Shown here: positions 20,642 to 30,881 of the stretch, one piece after another
Layout: each line of letters begins with the position of its first letter
Position numbering within the stretch: the stretch's first letter is position 1
The notes under the pieces: generated by a model
Database searches by the model: none
What the model saw: the letters and a program-made list of their open reading frames with translations, nothing else
What the model was told of the DNA's origin: nothing
Source: Xenorhabdus cabanillasii
Lineage (GTDB): Bacteria; Pseudomonadota; Gammaproteobacteria; Enterobacterales; Enterobacteriaceae
Reading direction: 5' to 3'
Assembly (NCBI RefSeq): GCF_003386665.1
Contig: NZ_QTUB01000001.1
Location: 4,271,623 to 4,335,622 of the forward strand
DNA length: 64,000 nt
Position numbers and translations under genes: made by a program

Positions 20642-21292
20642 ATGATGAAACTTCCATTGCAACATAACACCGTTATTTTACGTCAGTTGGGTATTCAGCC
20701 TTACGAGCCGGTTTCTGAAGCCATGCACCAGTTCACCGAGCAGCGCACAGCAGAAACCCCCGATGAAATCTGGCTTGTCCAGCATGAAAAAGTGTTCACA
20801 CAGGGGCAGGCAGGTAAAGCAGAACATGTGCTTGCACCGGGTAGCATTCCGGTTATTCAGTCCGACAGGGGAGGTCAGGTCACTTATCATGGGCCTGGTC
20901 AGCAAGTTATGTACGTTTTGCTCGACTTAAGACGGGCTAAAATTGGGGTTCGTCAGTTAGTCACCGCAATTGAAAATACCGTTATCGAGACATTAGCTCA
21001 TTTTGGTGTTGAATCTCATGCCCGGCCAGATGCGCCGGGGGTTTATGTCAAAGGCAATAAAATTTGTTCATTGGGATTACGTATCCGAAAAGGGTGTTCT
21101 TTCCATGGCTTGGCATTAAATATTGCAATGGACTTACAGCCTTTTTTGCGCATTAATCCATGTGGTTATGCAGGTATGCAGATGATTCAGCTCAGTGAGC
21201 TCGTAGCTGGGATCACTGTTGAAGATGTACAACCCATTCTGGTACAAAAATTCTGCCAGATCTTAGGATTTCAACTCACCGATGAAAGATGA
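20642..21292 (+). CDS. lipB: Octanoyl-ACP:protein N-octanoyltransferase LipB
   Basis: LipB moves octanoyl from acyl carrier protein to lipoyl domains, the first step of lipoate synthesis. The protein is 216 residues (or 215 from the next ATG). The family signature [20 protein letters not shown] is at about residues 75-94, and the catalytic Cys is in INPCGYAGM near residue 176 with Lys in [11 protein letters not shown] near 141. It lies on the plus strand just upstream of lipA, which completes the pathway. The ybeF gene found between them in E. coli is absent. Confidence 0.95.
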   Translation: MMKLPLQHNTVILRQLGIQPYEPVSEAMHQFTEQRTAETPDEIWLVQHEKVFTQGQAGKAEHVLAPGSIPVIQSDRGGQVTYHGPGQQVMYVLLDLRRAKIGVRQLVTAIENTVIETLAHFGVESHARPDAPGVYVKGNKICSLGLRIRKGCSFHGLALNIAMDLQPFLRINPCGYAGMQMIQLSELVAGITVEDVQPILVQKFCQILGFQLTDER

Positions 21293-21410
21293 TATAATTT
21301 TTTTAACATTTTTCAAAAAAATTTGAATACACTTATTGCTCCGATAAATTTGGATTAATAATCAAGCAATAAATAATAACCTGAAGAATATAACTGGAAC
21401 CAGCACGATT

Positions 21411-22376
21411 ATGAGTAAACCAATTCAGATGGAACGTGGTATCAAATACCGCGACGCAGATAAGATGGCTTTGATCCCTGTGAAAACAGTGGTCACAGAA
21501 CGTGAAGCACTCTTGCGTAAACCTGAGTGGATGAAAACCAAACTTCCTGCGGATTCCAGCCGCATTCAGGGAATCAAAGCGGCAATGCGCAAAAATGGAT
21601 TGCATTCCGTCTGTGAAGAAGCCTCTTGTCCTAACCTTGCCGAATGCTTTAACCACGGAACCGCCACTTTTATGATCCTGGGAGCCATTTGTACTCGCCG
21701 CTGCCCGTTCTGTGATGTGGCACACGGGCGACCAAATGCACCAGATGTAAATGAGCCGGTCAAACTTGCGCAAACTATTCAGGATATGGGTCTGCGCTAT
21801 GTTGTCATCACATCTGTTGACCGTGATGATTTGCGTGATGGAGGAGCTCAGCATTTTGCTGACTGTATCACTGCGATCCGTGAAAAAAATCCATCAATTA
21901 AAATTGAAACACTAGTACCGGATTTCCGCGGCCGTATGGATCGTGCACTGGAAATTCTGACTGCAACACCTCCCGATGTTTTTAACCATAATCTGGAAAA
22001 CGTACCACGGATGTATCGTCAGATCCGCCCAGGTGCAAACTACAACTGGTCATTACAACTGTTGCAAAAATTCAAAGAAGCACATCCAGATATCCCAACC
22101 AAATCAGGTTTGATGGTGGGTTTGGGAGAAACTAATGAAGAAATTTTAGAAGTTATGCGCGATTTACGTAGTCACGGGGTAACTATGCTGACATTGGGGC
22201 AATATTTGCAGCCAAGTCGCCATCACCTGCCAGTCCAACGTTATGTCAACCCTGCTGAATTTGATGAAATGAAAGAAGCAGCATTAGAAATGGGCTTTAC
22301 TCATGCAGCTTGCGGGCCATTTGTTCGTTCTTCTTACCACGCTGACTTGCAAGCCAAAGGTATGGAAGTCAAATAA
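21411..22376 (+). CDS. lipA: Lipoyl synthase LipA
   Basis: LipA inserts two sulfurs into the octanoyl chain made by LipB. The 321-residue protein has the radical-SAM motif CTRRCPFCD (Cys at about residues 94, 98 and 101) and the auxiliary cluster cysteines in [13 protein letters not shown] (about residues 68-80). The terminal Arg-Ser-Ser-Tyr segment, which supplies a serine ligand to the auxiliary cluster, is present as VRSSYHAD. Length equals that of E. coli LipA. It is separated from lipB by 118 A+T-rich bases that may hold its own promoter. Confidence 0.97.
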   Translation: MSKPIQMERGIKYRDADKMALIPVKTVVTEREALLRKPEWMKTKLPADSSRIQGIKAAMRKNGLHSVCEEASCPNLAECFNHGTATFMILGAICTRRCPFCDVAHGRPNAPDVNEPVKLAQTIQDMGLRYVVITSVDRDDLRDGGAQHFADCITAIREKNPSIKIETLVPDFRGRMDRALEILTATPPDVFNHNLENVPRMYRQIRPGANYNWSLQLLQKFKEAHPDIPTKSGLMVGLGETNEEILEVMRDLRSHGVTMLTLGQYLQPSRHHLPVQRYVNPAEFDEMKEAALEMGFTHAACGPFVRSSYHADLQAKGMEVK

Positions 22377-22391
22377 CCGGGGCCACTACTG

Positions 22392-22763
22392 ATGAATCTT
22401 ATTCTCGCTGTATTTATCGGTGGTGGTTTTGGCAGTATCTTACGTTGGTTCATCGGCCTCCGCCTGAATAATGCCTCAGCTCCTATTGCCATTGGTACTC
22501 TGACGGCTAACTGTATCGGAGCATTTATTATCGGGCTGGGGCTGGCCTATTTCAGCAAAGCAACACATCTTGCCCCTACCTGGAAGCTCATGTTAACAAC
22601 AGGGTTCTGCGGTGGATTGACAACTTTCTCTACATTTTCCGCTGAAGTGGTTTATTTATTACAAGCAGGAAAAATAAGTTGGGCACTAAGCACCATTCTG
22701 GCAAATGTTATCGGTTCATTATTAATGACTGCTCTCGCATTTACCTTATTAAATAAACTCTAA
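22392..22763 (+). CDS. crcB: Fluoride channel CrcB (Fluc)
   Basis: This 123-residue protein has four hydrophobic segments and belongs to the Fluc dual-topology fluoride exporters. Signature elements include [10 protein letters not shown] at about residues 10-19, the [10 protein letters not shown] segment near 37-46 and [15 protein letters not shown] near 71-85, which lines the pore. It follows lipA by 15 bases and may be co-transcribed. No fluoride riboswitch was recognised upstream. Confidence 0.94.
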   Translation: MNLILAVFIGGGFGSILRWFIGLRLNNASAPIAIGTLTANCIGAFIIGLGLAYFSKATHLAPTWKLMLTTGFCGGLTTFSTFSAEVVYLLQAGKISWALSTILANVIGSLLMTALAFTLLNKL

Positions 22764-22788
22764 ACTAAGCAGAAATTAAAAAACATAA

Positions 22789-22816
22789 AAAACCCGTTAT
22801 AAAAACGGGTTTTAAG
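22789..22816. terminator. Terminator between crcB and cspE
   Basis: AAAACCCGTT (22789-22798) pairs with AACGGGTTTT (22804-22813). It can serve the converging crcB and cspE transcripts. Confidence 0.8.
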
Positions 22817-22832
22817 AATATGGGATTAAAAA

Positions 22833-23042
22833 TTAGATCGCGACAACGTTTGCAGCAGATGGACCTTTCGCACCCTCAGTGATTTCAAATTCAACTTTCT
22901 GACCTTCAGCCAATGTTTTGAAACCGTTAGACTGAATGGCGGAAAAGTGTACGAAAACATCTTTACTACCATCTTCTGGAGTGATAAAACCGAATCCTTT
23001 AGATTCATTAAACCACTTAACGTTACCTTTAATTTTAGACAT
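22833..23042 (-). CDS. cspE: Cold-shock-family RNA chaperone CspE
   Basis: The 69-residue protein begins [18 protein letters not shown] and is nearly identical to E. coli CspE. RNP1 is KGFGFITP (residues 15-22) and RNP2 is VFVHFSAI (residues 29-36). CspE binds single-stranded nucleic acid, melts RNA hairpins and causes antitermination. A reading that starts at 23120 is open but adds 26 unrelated residues and lacks support. In E. coli cspE and crcB are also neighbours. Confidence 0.95.
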   Translation of the reverse strand: MSKIKGNVKWFNESKGFGFITPEDGSKDVFVHFSAIQSNGFKTLAEGQKVEFEITEGAKGPSAANVVAI

Positions 23043-23229
23043 CAAACTTACCTTTAATAAAAAAGACACAAACTCCGTGTTGCATACAGTACAACAAATA
23101 ATATAGTCCACTGTCTGCAACCTAGATCACGAAACATATAACAAAATGTACAAAACGCACGTTTTGTTTAATTTCATTAATTTATTCTATACGCCAATTG
23201 TCATTTCACAAATTAATTGGCATTTCATT

Positions 23230-23715
23230 CTAGATTGGTTTAATTTTCGTCTTTTTTTTCTTCTCATGCTCTAGCAACCACTCCTTAATATTAAGCCCGC
23301 CTGTATATCCGACTAACTTACCATCATGCCCAATTACCCGATGGCAAGGAACAATCAGTGAAATCGGATTACGTGAGTTTGCCATACCGACTGCACGACA
23401 ATAATTTACCGAACCCAACGTCAATGCTAATTGTTTGTAACTCCACATTTCACCAAATGGGATATTACAGAGTTGCTGCCAGACGCGTTGCTGAAATTCA
23501 GTTCCTTGCATACTCAAAGGAACCGTAAATATCTGCCGTTTTCCTTTAAAATATTCCTGTAGCTCTTTTACACACTGCTTAGTAATAGCATTTTTAGATT
23601 CCAGTTCTTTCTTTTCATTAACAAAATAAATACTAGTGACTCCTTCATCGTTTGCAGTGATGTGTACATAAGGTTTAGGAAAACCTTCTGGAGTATTCAG
23701 GTAATGGTGATACAT
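23230..23715 (-). CDS. ogt: Methylated-DNA-protein-cysteine methyltransferase (Ogt type)
   Basis: This suicide repair protein transfers alkyl groups from O6-alkylguanine to its own cysteine. The active-site motif IVPCHRVIG is at about residues 120-128, and the helix-turn-helix DNA-binding part GTEFQQRVWQQL precedes it. The protein has 161 residues, close to E. coli Ogt (171), and lacks the Ada N-terminal domain. GGAGG precedes the ATG closely. The C-terminus ends in a run of Lys residues. An Ada-C-like paralogue is the main alternative. Confidence 0.88.
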   Translation of the reverse strand: MYHHYLNTPEGFPKPYVHITANDEGVTSIYFVNEKKELESKNAITKQCVKELQEYFKGKRQIFTVPLSMQGTEFQQRVWQQLCNIPFGEMWSYKQLALTLGSVNYCRAVGMANSRNPISLIVPCHRVIGHDGKLVGYTGGLNIKEWLLEHEKKKKTKIKPI

Positions 23716-24470
23716 AAACTACCTCCATTTAATTTATTGTTAATATTTCTATACTAGCCTAAGTCTCTCTTTCATCACTTTGCAATGATGAATTCAGTTA
23801 CACATCTGACAATTTGATAAAGAAACCATACCGCCTTCTGATAATAAAAATCATAGGATTACCAATAAGATATAACATCTTACTTTTGGCAGCATTCATT
23901 CAAAAAAGATAAAAATACCATATATGGATAAAAATATCGAAAAACTCACCATATATAGTACTCCTCTCATAAAGAGATTTCTGTATTGTAATCTATAAAT
24001 ACTCGTTTTCATTCTTCGATAAGTACGTAGATCAATAAAGAATTTTACCAGAAGAGTGATAATTTATGGCAAACACAGTTGGATTGTGGGTAATCTTATC
24101 CATCATAAAATCTACTAAAATGTTCTTATCCTACAATTATAGACAATAAATTTTTTCAAAGTAGCCACCCGACAAAAAGGCAAAAAAGACAAAAAGAGAT
24201 AAATTCCACAAAAGTTTACTTTGCTCTATCTTTATGACGATAATAATTTTTTTTTTATTAAGTCAACCTTCCTACAATGAAAGTTAAAATTAAGTAAAAA
24301 ATGCAGACATTTATCTGTAAAAAACTTTACCTTTTTGTTAATAATTATATCCTGGATATTGTCAACATATCTCAGCGTGCTAAAGTATAGCTTAGATAAA
24401 TTATTTGCAGATTATCTGAAGTAAGCAATTAAATAGAATATACCTTTTCACAAAGCTAAATATTTATTAC
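23716..24470. other. A+T-rich gap between ogt and proV, with a proU promoter candidate
   Basis: The 755 bases hold no believable gene. The DNA is very rich in A+T, with long A and T runs, as expected for an H-NS-silenced osmoregulated promoter like E. coli proU. A -35 TTGTCA at 24359-24364 and a -10 TAAAGT at 24381-24386 are spaced by 16 bases and lie about 85 bases before proV. The H-NS role is inferred from composition. Confidence 0.5.
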
Positions 24471-25673
24471 ATGACAATTAAACTCGAAGTTAAAGATCTG
24501 TATAAAATATTCGGTGATCATCCAAAGCAAGCAGTTAAGTTATTAAAATCCAACTACAATAAAGCAGAAATATTTGAAAAAACTGGTATGGCAGTTGGCG
24601 TACAAAATGCTAATTTGGTCATCGAAGAAGGCGAGATATTTGTGATTATGGGCCTGTCCGGCTCAGGAAAATCCACACTGATACGCCTTCTCAACCGCCT
24701 GATAGAACCGACCAAAGGTCAGGTAATTATCGATGGGCAGGATATCTCTGTAATTTCAGACATTCAATTGCGCGAAATCCGTCGCAATAAAATCAGTATG
24801 GTTTTCCAATCATTTGCGCTCATGCCACATTTAAATGTGCTGGAGAATGTGGCTTTCGGTATGGAGTTTGCTGGTATTCCTAAAGAAGTACGCCAGTACA
24901 AAGCTCTCGAGGCCCTGAAACAAGTCAATCTGGAAAACTACGCTATGTCTTACCCGGATGAGTTATCGGGTGGTATGCAGCAGCGTATTGGATTAGCCAG
25001 AGCGCTCGCCAATAATCCTGATATTTTATTGATGGATGAAGCTTTTTCTGCCCTCGATCCCCTTATTCGTGCAGAAATGCAGGATGAGTTATTACGCCTG
25101 CAAGGTCAACATCAACGCACAATTATATTCATTTCCCATGATCTGGATGAAGCAATTCGCATTGGTGATCGCATCGCCATCATGCAAGAAGGGGTTATTG
25201 TTCAGGTGGGAACACCTGATGAGATCTTAAATAATCCTGCCAATGATTATGTCAAGGCATTCTTTCGGGGAGTGGATATCAGTCATGTATTTTCAGCAAA
25301 AGATGTCGCTCGTCGTCGGCCAGATGTACTACTCCATATTGCAGTAGGCTTTGGGCCTCGCTCAGCTTTGAAAATACTGGAAGATGGAGATCGAAACTAT
25401 GGCTACCTGATCGATAAAAGTCAGAAATTTATTGGAGTAGTTTCAGTCAATTCCCTGCAAGATACACTGGAAAAGAAATATCCTATCGAACACGCTATCC
25501 TGGCAGAGCCAGCCGCAGTTCCAGCAGATATGCCATTGAATGAGCTGATATCCATCGTAGCCCAATCTCCCTGTGCCGTTCCTGTCGTGGGTGATGATCA
25601 TCGTTATTTGGGTGTTATTTCCAAAGGAATACTGTTGCAAGCTTTAGATAAGGAGACTCCAAATGAGCAGTAA
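24471..25673 (+). CDS. proV: Glycine betaine/proline ABC transporter ATP-binding protein ProV
   Basis: ProV powers osmoprotectant uptake under high salt. The 400-residue protein has Walker [10 protein letters not shown] near residues 61-69, signature LSGGMQQR near 165-172 and Walker B ILLMDEA near 185-191. The C-terminal 130 residues carry two CBS domains (CAVPVVGDD in the second), which in the family gate activity by ionic strength. The ATG at 24471 ([15 protein letters not shown]) matches E. coli; no clear ribosome-binding site is seen. It overlaps proW by 11 bases. Confidence 0.96.
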   Translation: MTIKLEVKDLYKIFGDHPKQAVKLLKSNYNKAEIFEKTGMAVGVQNANLVIEEGEIFVIMGLSGSGKSTLIRLLNRLIEPTKGQVIIDGQDISVISDIQLREIRRNKISMVFQSFALMPHLNVLENVAFGMEFAGIPKEVRQYKALEALKQVNLENYAMSYPDELSGGMQQRIGLARALANNPDILLMDEAFSALDPLIRAEMQDELLRLQGQHQRTIIFISHDLDEAIRIGDRIAIMQEGVIVQVGTPDEILNNPANDYVKAFFRGVDISHVFSAKDVARRRPDVLLHIAVGFGPRSALKILEDGDRNYGYLIDKSQKFIGVVSVNSLQDTLEKKYPIEHAILAEPAAVPADMPLNELISIVAQSPCAVPVVGDDHRYLGVISKGILLQALDKETPNEQ

Positions 25674-26763
25674 TACGCCGCAATCAACACCCGATCAGAC
25701 AACATTCAATGATCCCTGGCTTAACAGCACCACAGGCGATTCATTATCAAATACAAATTGGCTGGACGCCCCTACCGATAATATCTCACAGGGGCATTTT
25801 AATATCATGGAACCTTTTCAGCATAAACTCATCCCATTTGATTCGTGGGTCACCCATGCCATTGATTGGATTGTTTTGCACTTCCGGCCTTTTTTTCAAG
25901 GAATACGTATTCCGGTAGATTTTATCTTAAACAGATTTGAACAATTCTTGATGTCAATGCCAGCGCCTGTCACGATACTTTTCCTGGCATTCCTGGCATG
26001 GCAACTAGCAGGTGCTGGCATAGGCGGACTCACTTTAATTTCATTATGCTTTATTGGTGCTATCGGAGCATGGTCTCAAGCGATGATCACACTGGCACTG
26101 GTGCTCACGGCTCTGCTGTTTTGTGTCCTTATTGGACTGCCGCTTGGGATTTGGCTGGCACGCAGTGACCGAACAGCCGGGATCATCCGCCCTCTATTGG
26201 ATGCAATGCAGACAACACCTGCCTTTGTTTATCTCGTGCCTATTGTGATGCTATTCGGTATTGGAAATGTACCGGGTGTCATAGTAACAATCATTTTTGC
26301 CTTACCCCCAATTATTCGCCTGACCATTTTAGGGATCAAACAGGTTCCGGTAGATCTGATTGAAGCCGCAAGATCTTTTGGTGCCAGCCCACGTCAAATG
26401 TTGTTCAAAGTCCAACTTCCCCTTGCTCTGCCAACAATTATGGCTGGTGTAAACCAGACATTAATGTTAGCACTGTCCATGGTTGTTATTGCTTCAATGA
26501 TCGCTGTTGGTGGTTTGGGGCAAATGGTGCTGCGGGGGATCGGTCGTCTTGATATCGGACTGGCCGCAGTTGGTGGGACGGGTATTGTCATCCTTGCCAT
26601 TATCCTTGATCGCTTAACTCAATCTTTGGGAAGAAATATCCGCACCAGAAATAACAGACGCTGGTATCACACCGGGCCAATAGGATTGTTAATTAAACTC
26701 TTATCCCTGCAAAAACTAACCTACCACAAAAATACTCAATATCAGGATGGTCAAACAGATTAA
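25663..26763 (+). CDS. proW: Glycine betaine/proline ABC transporter permease ProW
   Basis: ProW is the membrane subunit of ProU, 366 residues. The first 95 residues are hydrophilic and Asp/Asn/Thr-rich, as in E. coli, followed by about seven membrane segments. The permease coupling loop reads [20 protein letters not shown] near residues 232-251. The [16 protein letters not shown] segment near residue 190 is typical of the OpuA/ProW group. It is followed by proX after 17 bases. Confidence 0.95.
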   Translation: MSSNTPQSTPDQTTFNDPWLNSTTGDSLSNTNWLDAPTDNISQGHFNIMEPFQHKLIPFDSWVTHAIDWIVLHFRPFFQGIRIPVDFILNRFEQFLMSMPAPVTILFLAFLAWQLAGAGIGGLTLISLCFIGAIGAWSQAMITLALVLTALLFCVLIGLPLGIWLARSDRTAGIIRPLLDAMQTTPAFVYLVPIVMLFGIGNVPGVIVTIIFALPPIIRLTILGIKQVPVDLIEAARSFGASPRQMLFKVQLPLALPTIMAGVNQTLMLALSMVVIASMIAVGGLGQMVLRGIGRLDIGLAAVGGTGIVILAIILDRLTQSLGRNIRTRNNRRWYHTGPIGLLIKLLSLQKLTYHKNTQYQDGQTD

Positions 26764-26780
26764 TAACAGGGGGAAAAATC

Positions 26781-27821
26781 ATGCTAATCACAACCCGATT
26801 TAACAAGCTCATAAACAAGAAAATTATCTTAGGATTCAACCTGATGTTATTGACAAGCATGTCGTTAGCTACCACGGAACTTCCCGGAAAAGGTATCAGT
26901 ATACAACCTTTGCAAAGCACCATTGGTGAAGAGACTTTCCAGACGTTAATTGTCTGTAAGGCTTTGGAAAAGCTTGGTTATGATGTCAAACCAATCGAAG
27001 AAGTCGATTATAACGTCGCCTATGCCACCATTGCCTCAGGTGATGCCACATTTATGGCGGTCAATTGGGTCCCCCTTCATAATGTACAGTACAAAGCTGC
27101 CGGCGGTGATAACACGTTCTACCGTAAAGGAACCTTCGTTAAAAATGCTGTTCAAGGATATCTGATCGATAAGAAAACAGCCGAAAAATATCACATCAAT
27201 AATATTGCCCAATTACGAGATCCAAAACTGGCTGAGTTGTTTGACAGCAATGGAAACGGTAAAGCAGACCTGACTGGCTGTAACCCCGGCTGGGGATGCG
27301 AAAAAGTGATAAACCATCAATTAAAGGCTTATGATTTAGAAAATACCGTGGAACAAAATCAGGGAAACTATACCGCCATGATGGCAGATACTATCGCCCG
27401 TTACCGTGAAGGTAAGTCTATCTTTTACTACACATGGACGCCTTATTGGGTCAGCGATGTTCTAAGACCCGGAAAAGAAGTGGTGTGGCTACAAGTTCCT
27501 TTCTCCGCCCTCAATGAAGGCAGTGAAATTGATACTCAATTGCCAAATGGCCGCAATTATGGTTTTCCTCCCAGCTCTATGCATATCGTGGCGAACCGGA
27601 TTTGGGCTGAAAAAAACCCAGCGGCGGCGGCACTTTTTGCTGTCATGCAGCTACCTGTTGGAGATATCAACGCACAAAATATGCGTATGCATACTGGGAA
27701 AGACTCCGAAGAGGATATTGAACATCATGCCAACGGCTGGATTAATGCACATCAGAAAACCTTTGATGGCTGGCTCAATGAAGCCAGAAAAGCGGCAAAG
27801 CAAAAAGCGGCTTCGTCTTAG
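26781..27821 (+). CDS. proX: Glycine betaine/proline-binding periplasmic protein ProX
   Basis: ProX captures betaine in the periplasm. The 346-residue precursor has AGGGGG upstream and a signal peptide with an unusually long basic N-region ([20 protein letters not shown]) and a likely cut before TELPGKG. The mature part follows E. coli ProX closely, including the Trp residues of the aromatic betaine box in NWVPLHN and YYTWTPYWV, and the disulfide pair in [10 protein letters not shown]. It ends the proVWX operon. Confidence 0.95.
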   Translation: MLITTRFNKLINKKIILGFNLMLLTSMSLATTELPGKGISIQPLQSTIGEETFQTLIVCKALEKLGYDVKPIEEVDYNVAYATIASGDATFMAVNWVPLHNVQYKAAGGDNTFYRKGTFVKNAVQGYLIDKKTAEKYHINNIAQLRDPKLAELFDSNGNGKADLTGCNPGWGCEKVINHQLKAYDLENTVEQNQGNYTAMMADTIARYREGKSIFYYTWTPYWVSDVLRPGKEVVWLQVPFSALNEGSEIDTQLPNGRNYGFPPSSMHIVANRIWAEKNPAAAALFAVMQLPVGDINAQNMRMHTGKDSEEDIEHHANGWINAHQKTFDGWLNEARKAAKQKAASS

Positions 27822-28005
27822 CCTCTTTCATAATCACACATACATTTATTAACAAATCACTTCCCCAATCACATGATAATGCCATTTTTCGATCAAATTC
27901 ATTGTTCTAAATAATATTTGTTAAATAATTTAGACATTTCATATTTTCAATTTTATTATATTTTGTTAATGTTGTTTTACTATTAACAAAAAAATAAATT
28001 ACCCT

Positions 28006-28767
28006 ATGCCGATACCTGATACTCCTGTGCCCGATAACTTAACATCTGACACAGCGATAAATGACCCCGCAATACCAAGCAAGTGCTCTTCATTCATCAA
28101 GGGTATTTTTGATAGTCTTCCTATTGTCATCAGCTGTATTTTCATCTCCTTCACATTTCGCCTCAGTTCCGTCAAATTGGGATTCACTTCTCCTGAAGCA
28201 GTATCAGGCAAGAAAACTGCAATTTGGGCTTTCGGGTCAGCCGATGAAGTTTTTACTGCTGCAACAACAAAATTGATTAAAGATCAACGCAACCGGAGTG
28301 AAAACTGGATGGTCGCAATTGCCATTTGTTTATGGCTGCACTGGGTATTAGGTACGGTATCGGGCACACTTCTGGGAAATAGCCATCTGAATTCATATCC
28401 TGCGGTTGAAGCCACTATAACTTTTATGCTGTCTGCCATTCTGGCAGAAATTGTAATTGGTTGTTTAGCAGCCCTTATCCAGGCTCATATCACACAATTG
28501 GGTAAAAAATCATCCCTTCGCCCCGGAGCTAATCGAACTCCGGGTAAAAAAATGGGCAAGATAGATATTATTCTGAACAGTATTGGAGTCGCATCAATTT
28601 GCTCTCTTCTAATCCCTGATGTAATACAGGAGCACAATAAGCTTTTTCCGACTCTAATTGGCTGTTTTATCATCTATGTATTCCGCTATAAAACGCGCAG
28701 TATCATCTTTTCTACACTATCCAGATCAGCCATTTTTGGATTAACATTCAAGGTATTTATGAATTAG
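28006..28767 (+). pseudogene. Shrunken, fused ygaZ-ygaH remnant (branched-chain amino acid exporter)
   Basis: One 253-codon open frame contains pieces of both subunits of the YgaZH valine exporter, in E. coli order between proX and emrR. Residues 35-66 match the YgaZ N-terminus (DSLPIVIS). Residues 68-146 match the middle of YgaZ (KTAIWAFG, SENWM, YPAVEA), with about 60 codons missing before them. Residues 152-160 (GCLAALIQA) match the YgaZ C-terminus after a second loss of about 45 codons. Residues 171-253 match YgaH (IGVASICSLL, YKTRSII) without its first 25 residues or so. All three junctions keep the frame. No ribosome-binding site is visible. Loss of several membrane spans makes a working exporter unlikely. 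Confidence 0.75.
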
Positions 28768-28896
28768 GTATCAATATTAAAAGAAATATGATGATAATAA
28801 ATAACTATAATTGCTAAATTTAACTTTTAATATAGTATTTGTATGGTTTTTCGCAGAAGTTACTTTACCGGTTGAAACTAATAAGGTATCTAAACA

Positions 28897-29424
28897 ATGG
28901 AAAGTTCATTCACTCCCACAGAAGAGTTGCTTAATTGCCGTGTTGCACAGCAAAAAGAGTTGAACAAAAGTTTGCCCTATCAAGAGATATTACTCACCCG
29001 CTTATCGATGCATGTCCAGAGTAAGATGCTGGAAAGTCGTAATAACATGCTGAGAGCGCAAGGAATCAATGAAACCTTGTTTATGGCACTGATGATCCTG
29101 GATACCAAAGAAAGCCGTAGCATTCAGCCATCAGAACTTAGCTCGGCGTTGGGTTCCTCTCGCACAAACGCAACTCGAATTGCTGATGAATTAGAAAAGC
29201 AAGGCTGGATAGAAAGAAAAGAGAGCCACAACGATCGCCGTTGTCTCCATCTTCATCTGACAGAAAAAGGTACAAATTTCTTGAATAGTTTACTCCCACC
29301 TCAGCATGAGTGTCTGGTTAAACTTTGGTCTGCCCTTGATCTGGAGGAACAAAAACAGTTAGAAAAATTGATGAGAAAATTGTTGACACAATTGGATAAC
29401 ATCGGGGATTGTTTGAAAAAGTGA
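28897..29424 (+). CDS. emrR: MarR-family repressor EmrR (MprA)
   Basis: EmrR represses the emrRAB operon and lets go when it binds drugs or uncouplers such as CCCP and salicylate. The 175-residue protein has a winged-helix domain, with the recognition helix in [20 protein letters not shown] (about residues 85-104) and the wing [14 protein letters not shown]. It matches E. coli MprA along its length except near the C-terminus. A gap of 254 bases with a direct repeat and a hairpin separates it from emrA, larger than in E. coli, so emrAB may have an extra level of control. Confidence 0.95.
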   Translation: MESSFTPTEELLNCRVAQQKELNKSLPYQEILLTRLSMHVQSKMLESRNNMLRAQGINETLFMALMILDTKESRSIQPSELSSALGSSRTNATRIADELEKQGWIERKESHNDRRCLHLHLTEKGTNFLNSLLPPQHECLVKLWSALDLEEQKQLEKLMRKLLTQLDNIGDCLKK

Positions 29425-29515
29425 TTGTATTCTCCATGAACAATACCGGATCCCGAAAAATCACAATATGGCAACATGACCTAAAAAAACTTTTCTGCTA
29501 GCCAGTATCATTTGG

Positions 29516-29547
29516 TATGTCATATGGCCAATGATATGTCATATGGC
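29516..29547 (+). promoter_or_regulatory. 13-bp direct repeat between emrR and emrA
   Basis: TATGTCATATGGC occurs at 29516-29528 and again at 29535-29547, with a 19-base period. Each contains the palindrome CATATG. It may be a binding site for EmrR or another regulator. Confidence 0.45.
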
Positions 29548-29591
29548 TAACTATTATCCTCAGATAATAATCAATCCCATATAGCCCATCT

Positions 29592-29622
29592 TTTCCAGTA
29601 GTGTAACCCACGCTACTGGAAA
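29592..29622 (+). promoter_or_regulatory. Hairpin in the emrA leader
   Basis: TTTCCAGTAG (29592-29601) pairs perfectly with CTACTGGAAA (29613-29622), with an 11-base loop. It ends 56 bases before the emrA ATG and is not followed by T residues. It may affect mRNA stability or translation. Confidence 0.5.
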
Positions 29623-29678
29623 TGAGTGGTCTTTATGACGTGGATATATCATGCACAAGAAATATACGGAGATTCACT

Positions 29679-30866
29679 ATGAGCCTTAGTGAGGAAAGTC
29701 CTTTGTCACCGACTTCAAATCGTCAGCAAAAGAATAAGAAACATCAACGTCGCAATATCATGATTTTTCTTACATTATTATTTTTAATTCTCGGTACGAT
29801 TTATGCTGTTTACTGGCTCATCTTCTCGCGCCATCAACAAGAAACAGATAACGCTTATGCAGCAGGCAATCAAATACAAATCATGTCTCAGGTCGCGGGT
29901 AGTGTCACCACTATCTATTTTGATAATACCGACTTCGTAAAAAGTGGTAGTGTTCTGATACAGCTTGATCCCAGAGATGCTGAACTCACTCTGACAAAAG
30001 CGAAAAATGAACTGGCTACTGCCGTGCGGAAAACTCAGCAACAGATGGTTGACAGCAAAAAGTACCAAGCGATCATTGAACAGAAAAAGATTGCTCTGAG
30101 AAAAGCGCAGAATGATTTCAACCGAAGGAAAATACTTGGCAGACAAGATGCTATTGGTCAGGAAGAACTACAACATTCATATGAAAGTGTTGCACTTGCC
30201 CAGGCTGATCTGGATGTGGCCATCGAACAGTACAATAGTAATCAAGCTATCATTTTAAACACACCGTTGGAAAAACAACCTGTTGTAGAAAAAGCAGCTT
30301 CCGGGGTTCGTGATGCCTGGTTAAACTTGCAAAGAACGAAAATTGTCAGCCCTGTAGATGGATATGTTTCTCGTCGTAATGTACAAATAGGTTCTCGCAT
30401 CAATATGGGAACACCTTTAATGGCTATCGTGCCAGCCACTAATATGTGGATTGAAGCCAATTTTAAAGAAACCCAACTTTCCAATATGAAGATCGGGCAA
30501 CCGGCAAAAATTACCAGCGATTTTTACGGTAATGGCATCGTATATACAGGTAAAGTTGTTGGCCTTGATATGGGAACCGGTAGTGCTTTTTCTCTGCTGC
30601 CAGCCCAAAATGCCAGTGGAAACTGGATCAAAGTTGTTCAACGCTTGCCTGTTCGCATTGAACTTGAACCAGAACAACTGAAGCAGCATCCTCTGCGTAT
30701 AGGCCTGTCAACAAAAGTGATTGTCGATACGGCAGATACCAATGGAATGACTTTGTCAACTACTGAGCGCATCAAACCAGCCTATCATACGAATGCCTTA
30801 ATGATAGACATGTCTCCTGTAAATAAAATAGTTACTGACATCATTAATAGTAACTCTAATAATTAG
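29679..30866 (+). CDS. emrA: Multidrug efflux membrane-fusion protein EmrA
   Basis: EmrA is the periplasmic adaptor between the EmrB pump and TolC. The ATG at 29679 with CGGAGA upstream gives 395 residues; an in-frame ATG at 29622 would add 19 unrelated residues and is rejected. A single N-terminal membrane anchor lies near residues 30-48. The lipoyl-like half motifs, a long coiled-coil hairpin (about residues 95-200) and the beta-barrel with VPATNMWIEANFKETQL follow. It is 15 bases from emrB. Confidence 0.95.
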   Translation: MSLSEESPLSPTSNRQQKNKKHQRRNIMIFLTLLFLILGTIYAVYWLIFSRHQQETDNAYAAGNQIQIMSQVAGSVTTIYFDNTDFVKSGSVLIQLDPRDAELTLTKAKNELATAVRKTQQQMVDSKKYQAIIEQKKIALRKAQNDFNRRKILGRQDAIGQEELQHSYESVALAQADLDVAIEQYNSNQAIILNTPLEKQPVVEKAASGVRDAWLNLQRTKIVSPVDGYVSRRNVQIGSRINMGTPLMAIVPATNMWIEANFKETQLSNMKIGQPAKITSDFYGNGIVYTGKVVGLDMGTGSAFSLLPAQNASGNWIKVVQRLPVRIELEPEQLKQHPLRIGLSTKVIVDTADTNGMTLSTTERIKPAYHTNALMIDMSPVNKIVTDIINSNSNN

Positions 30867-30881
30867 TCATAAGGGGACGTC

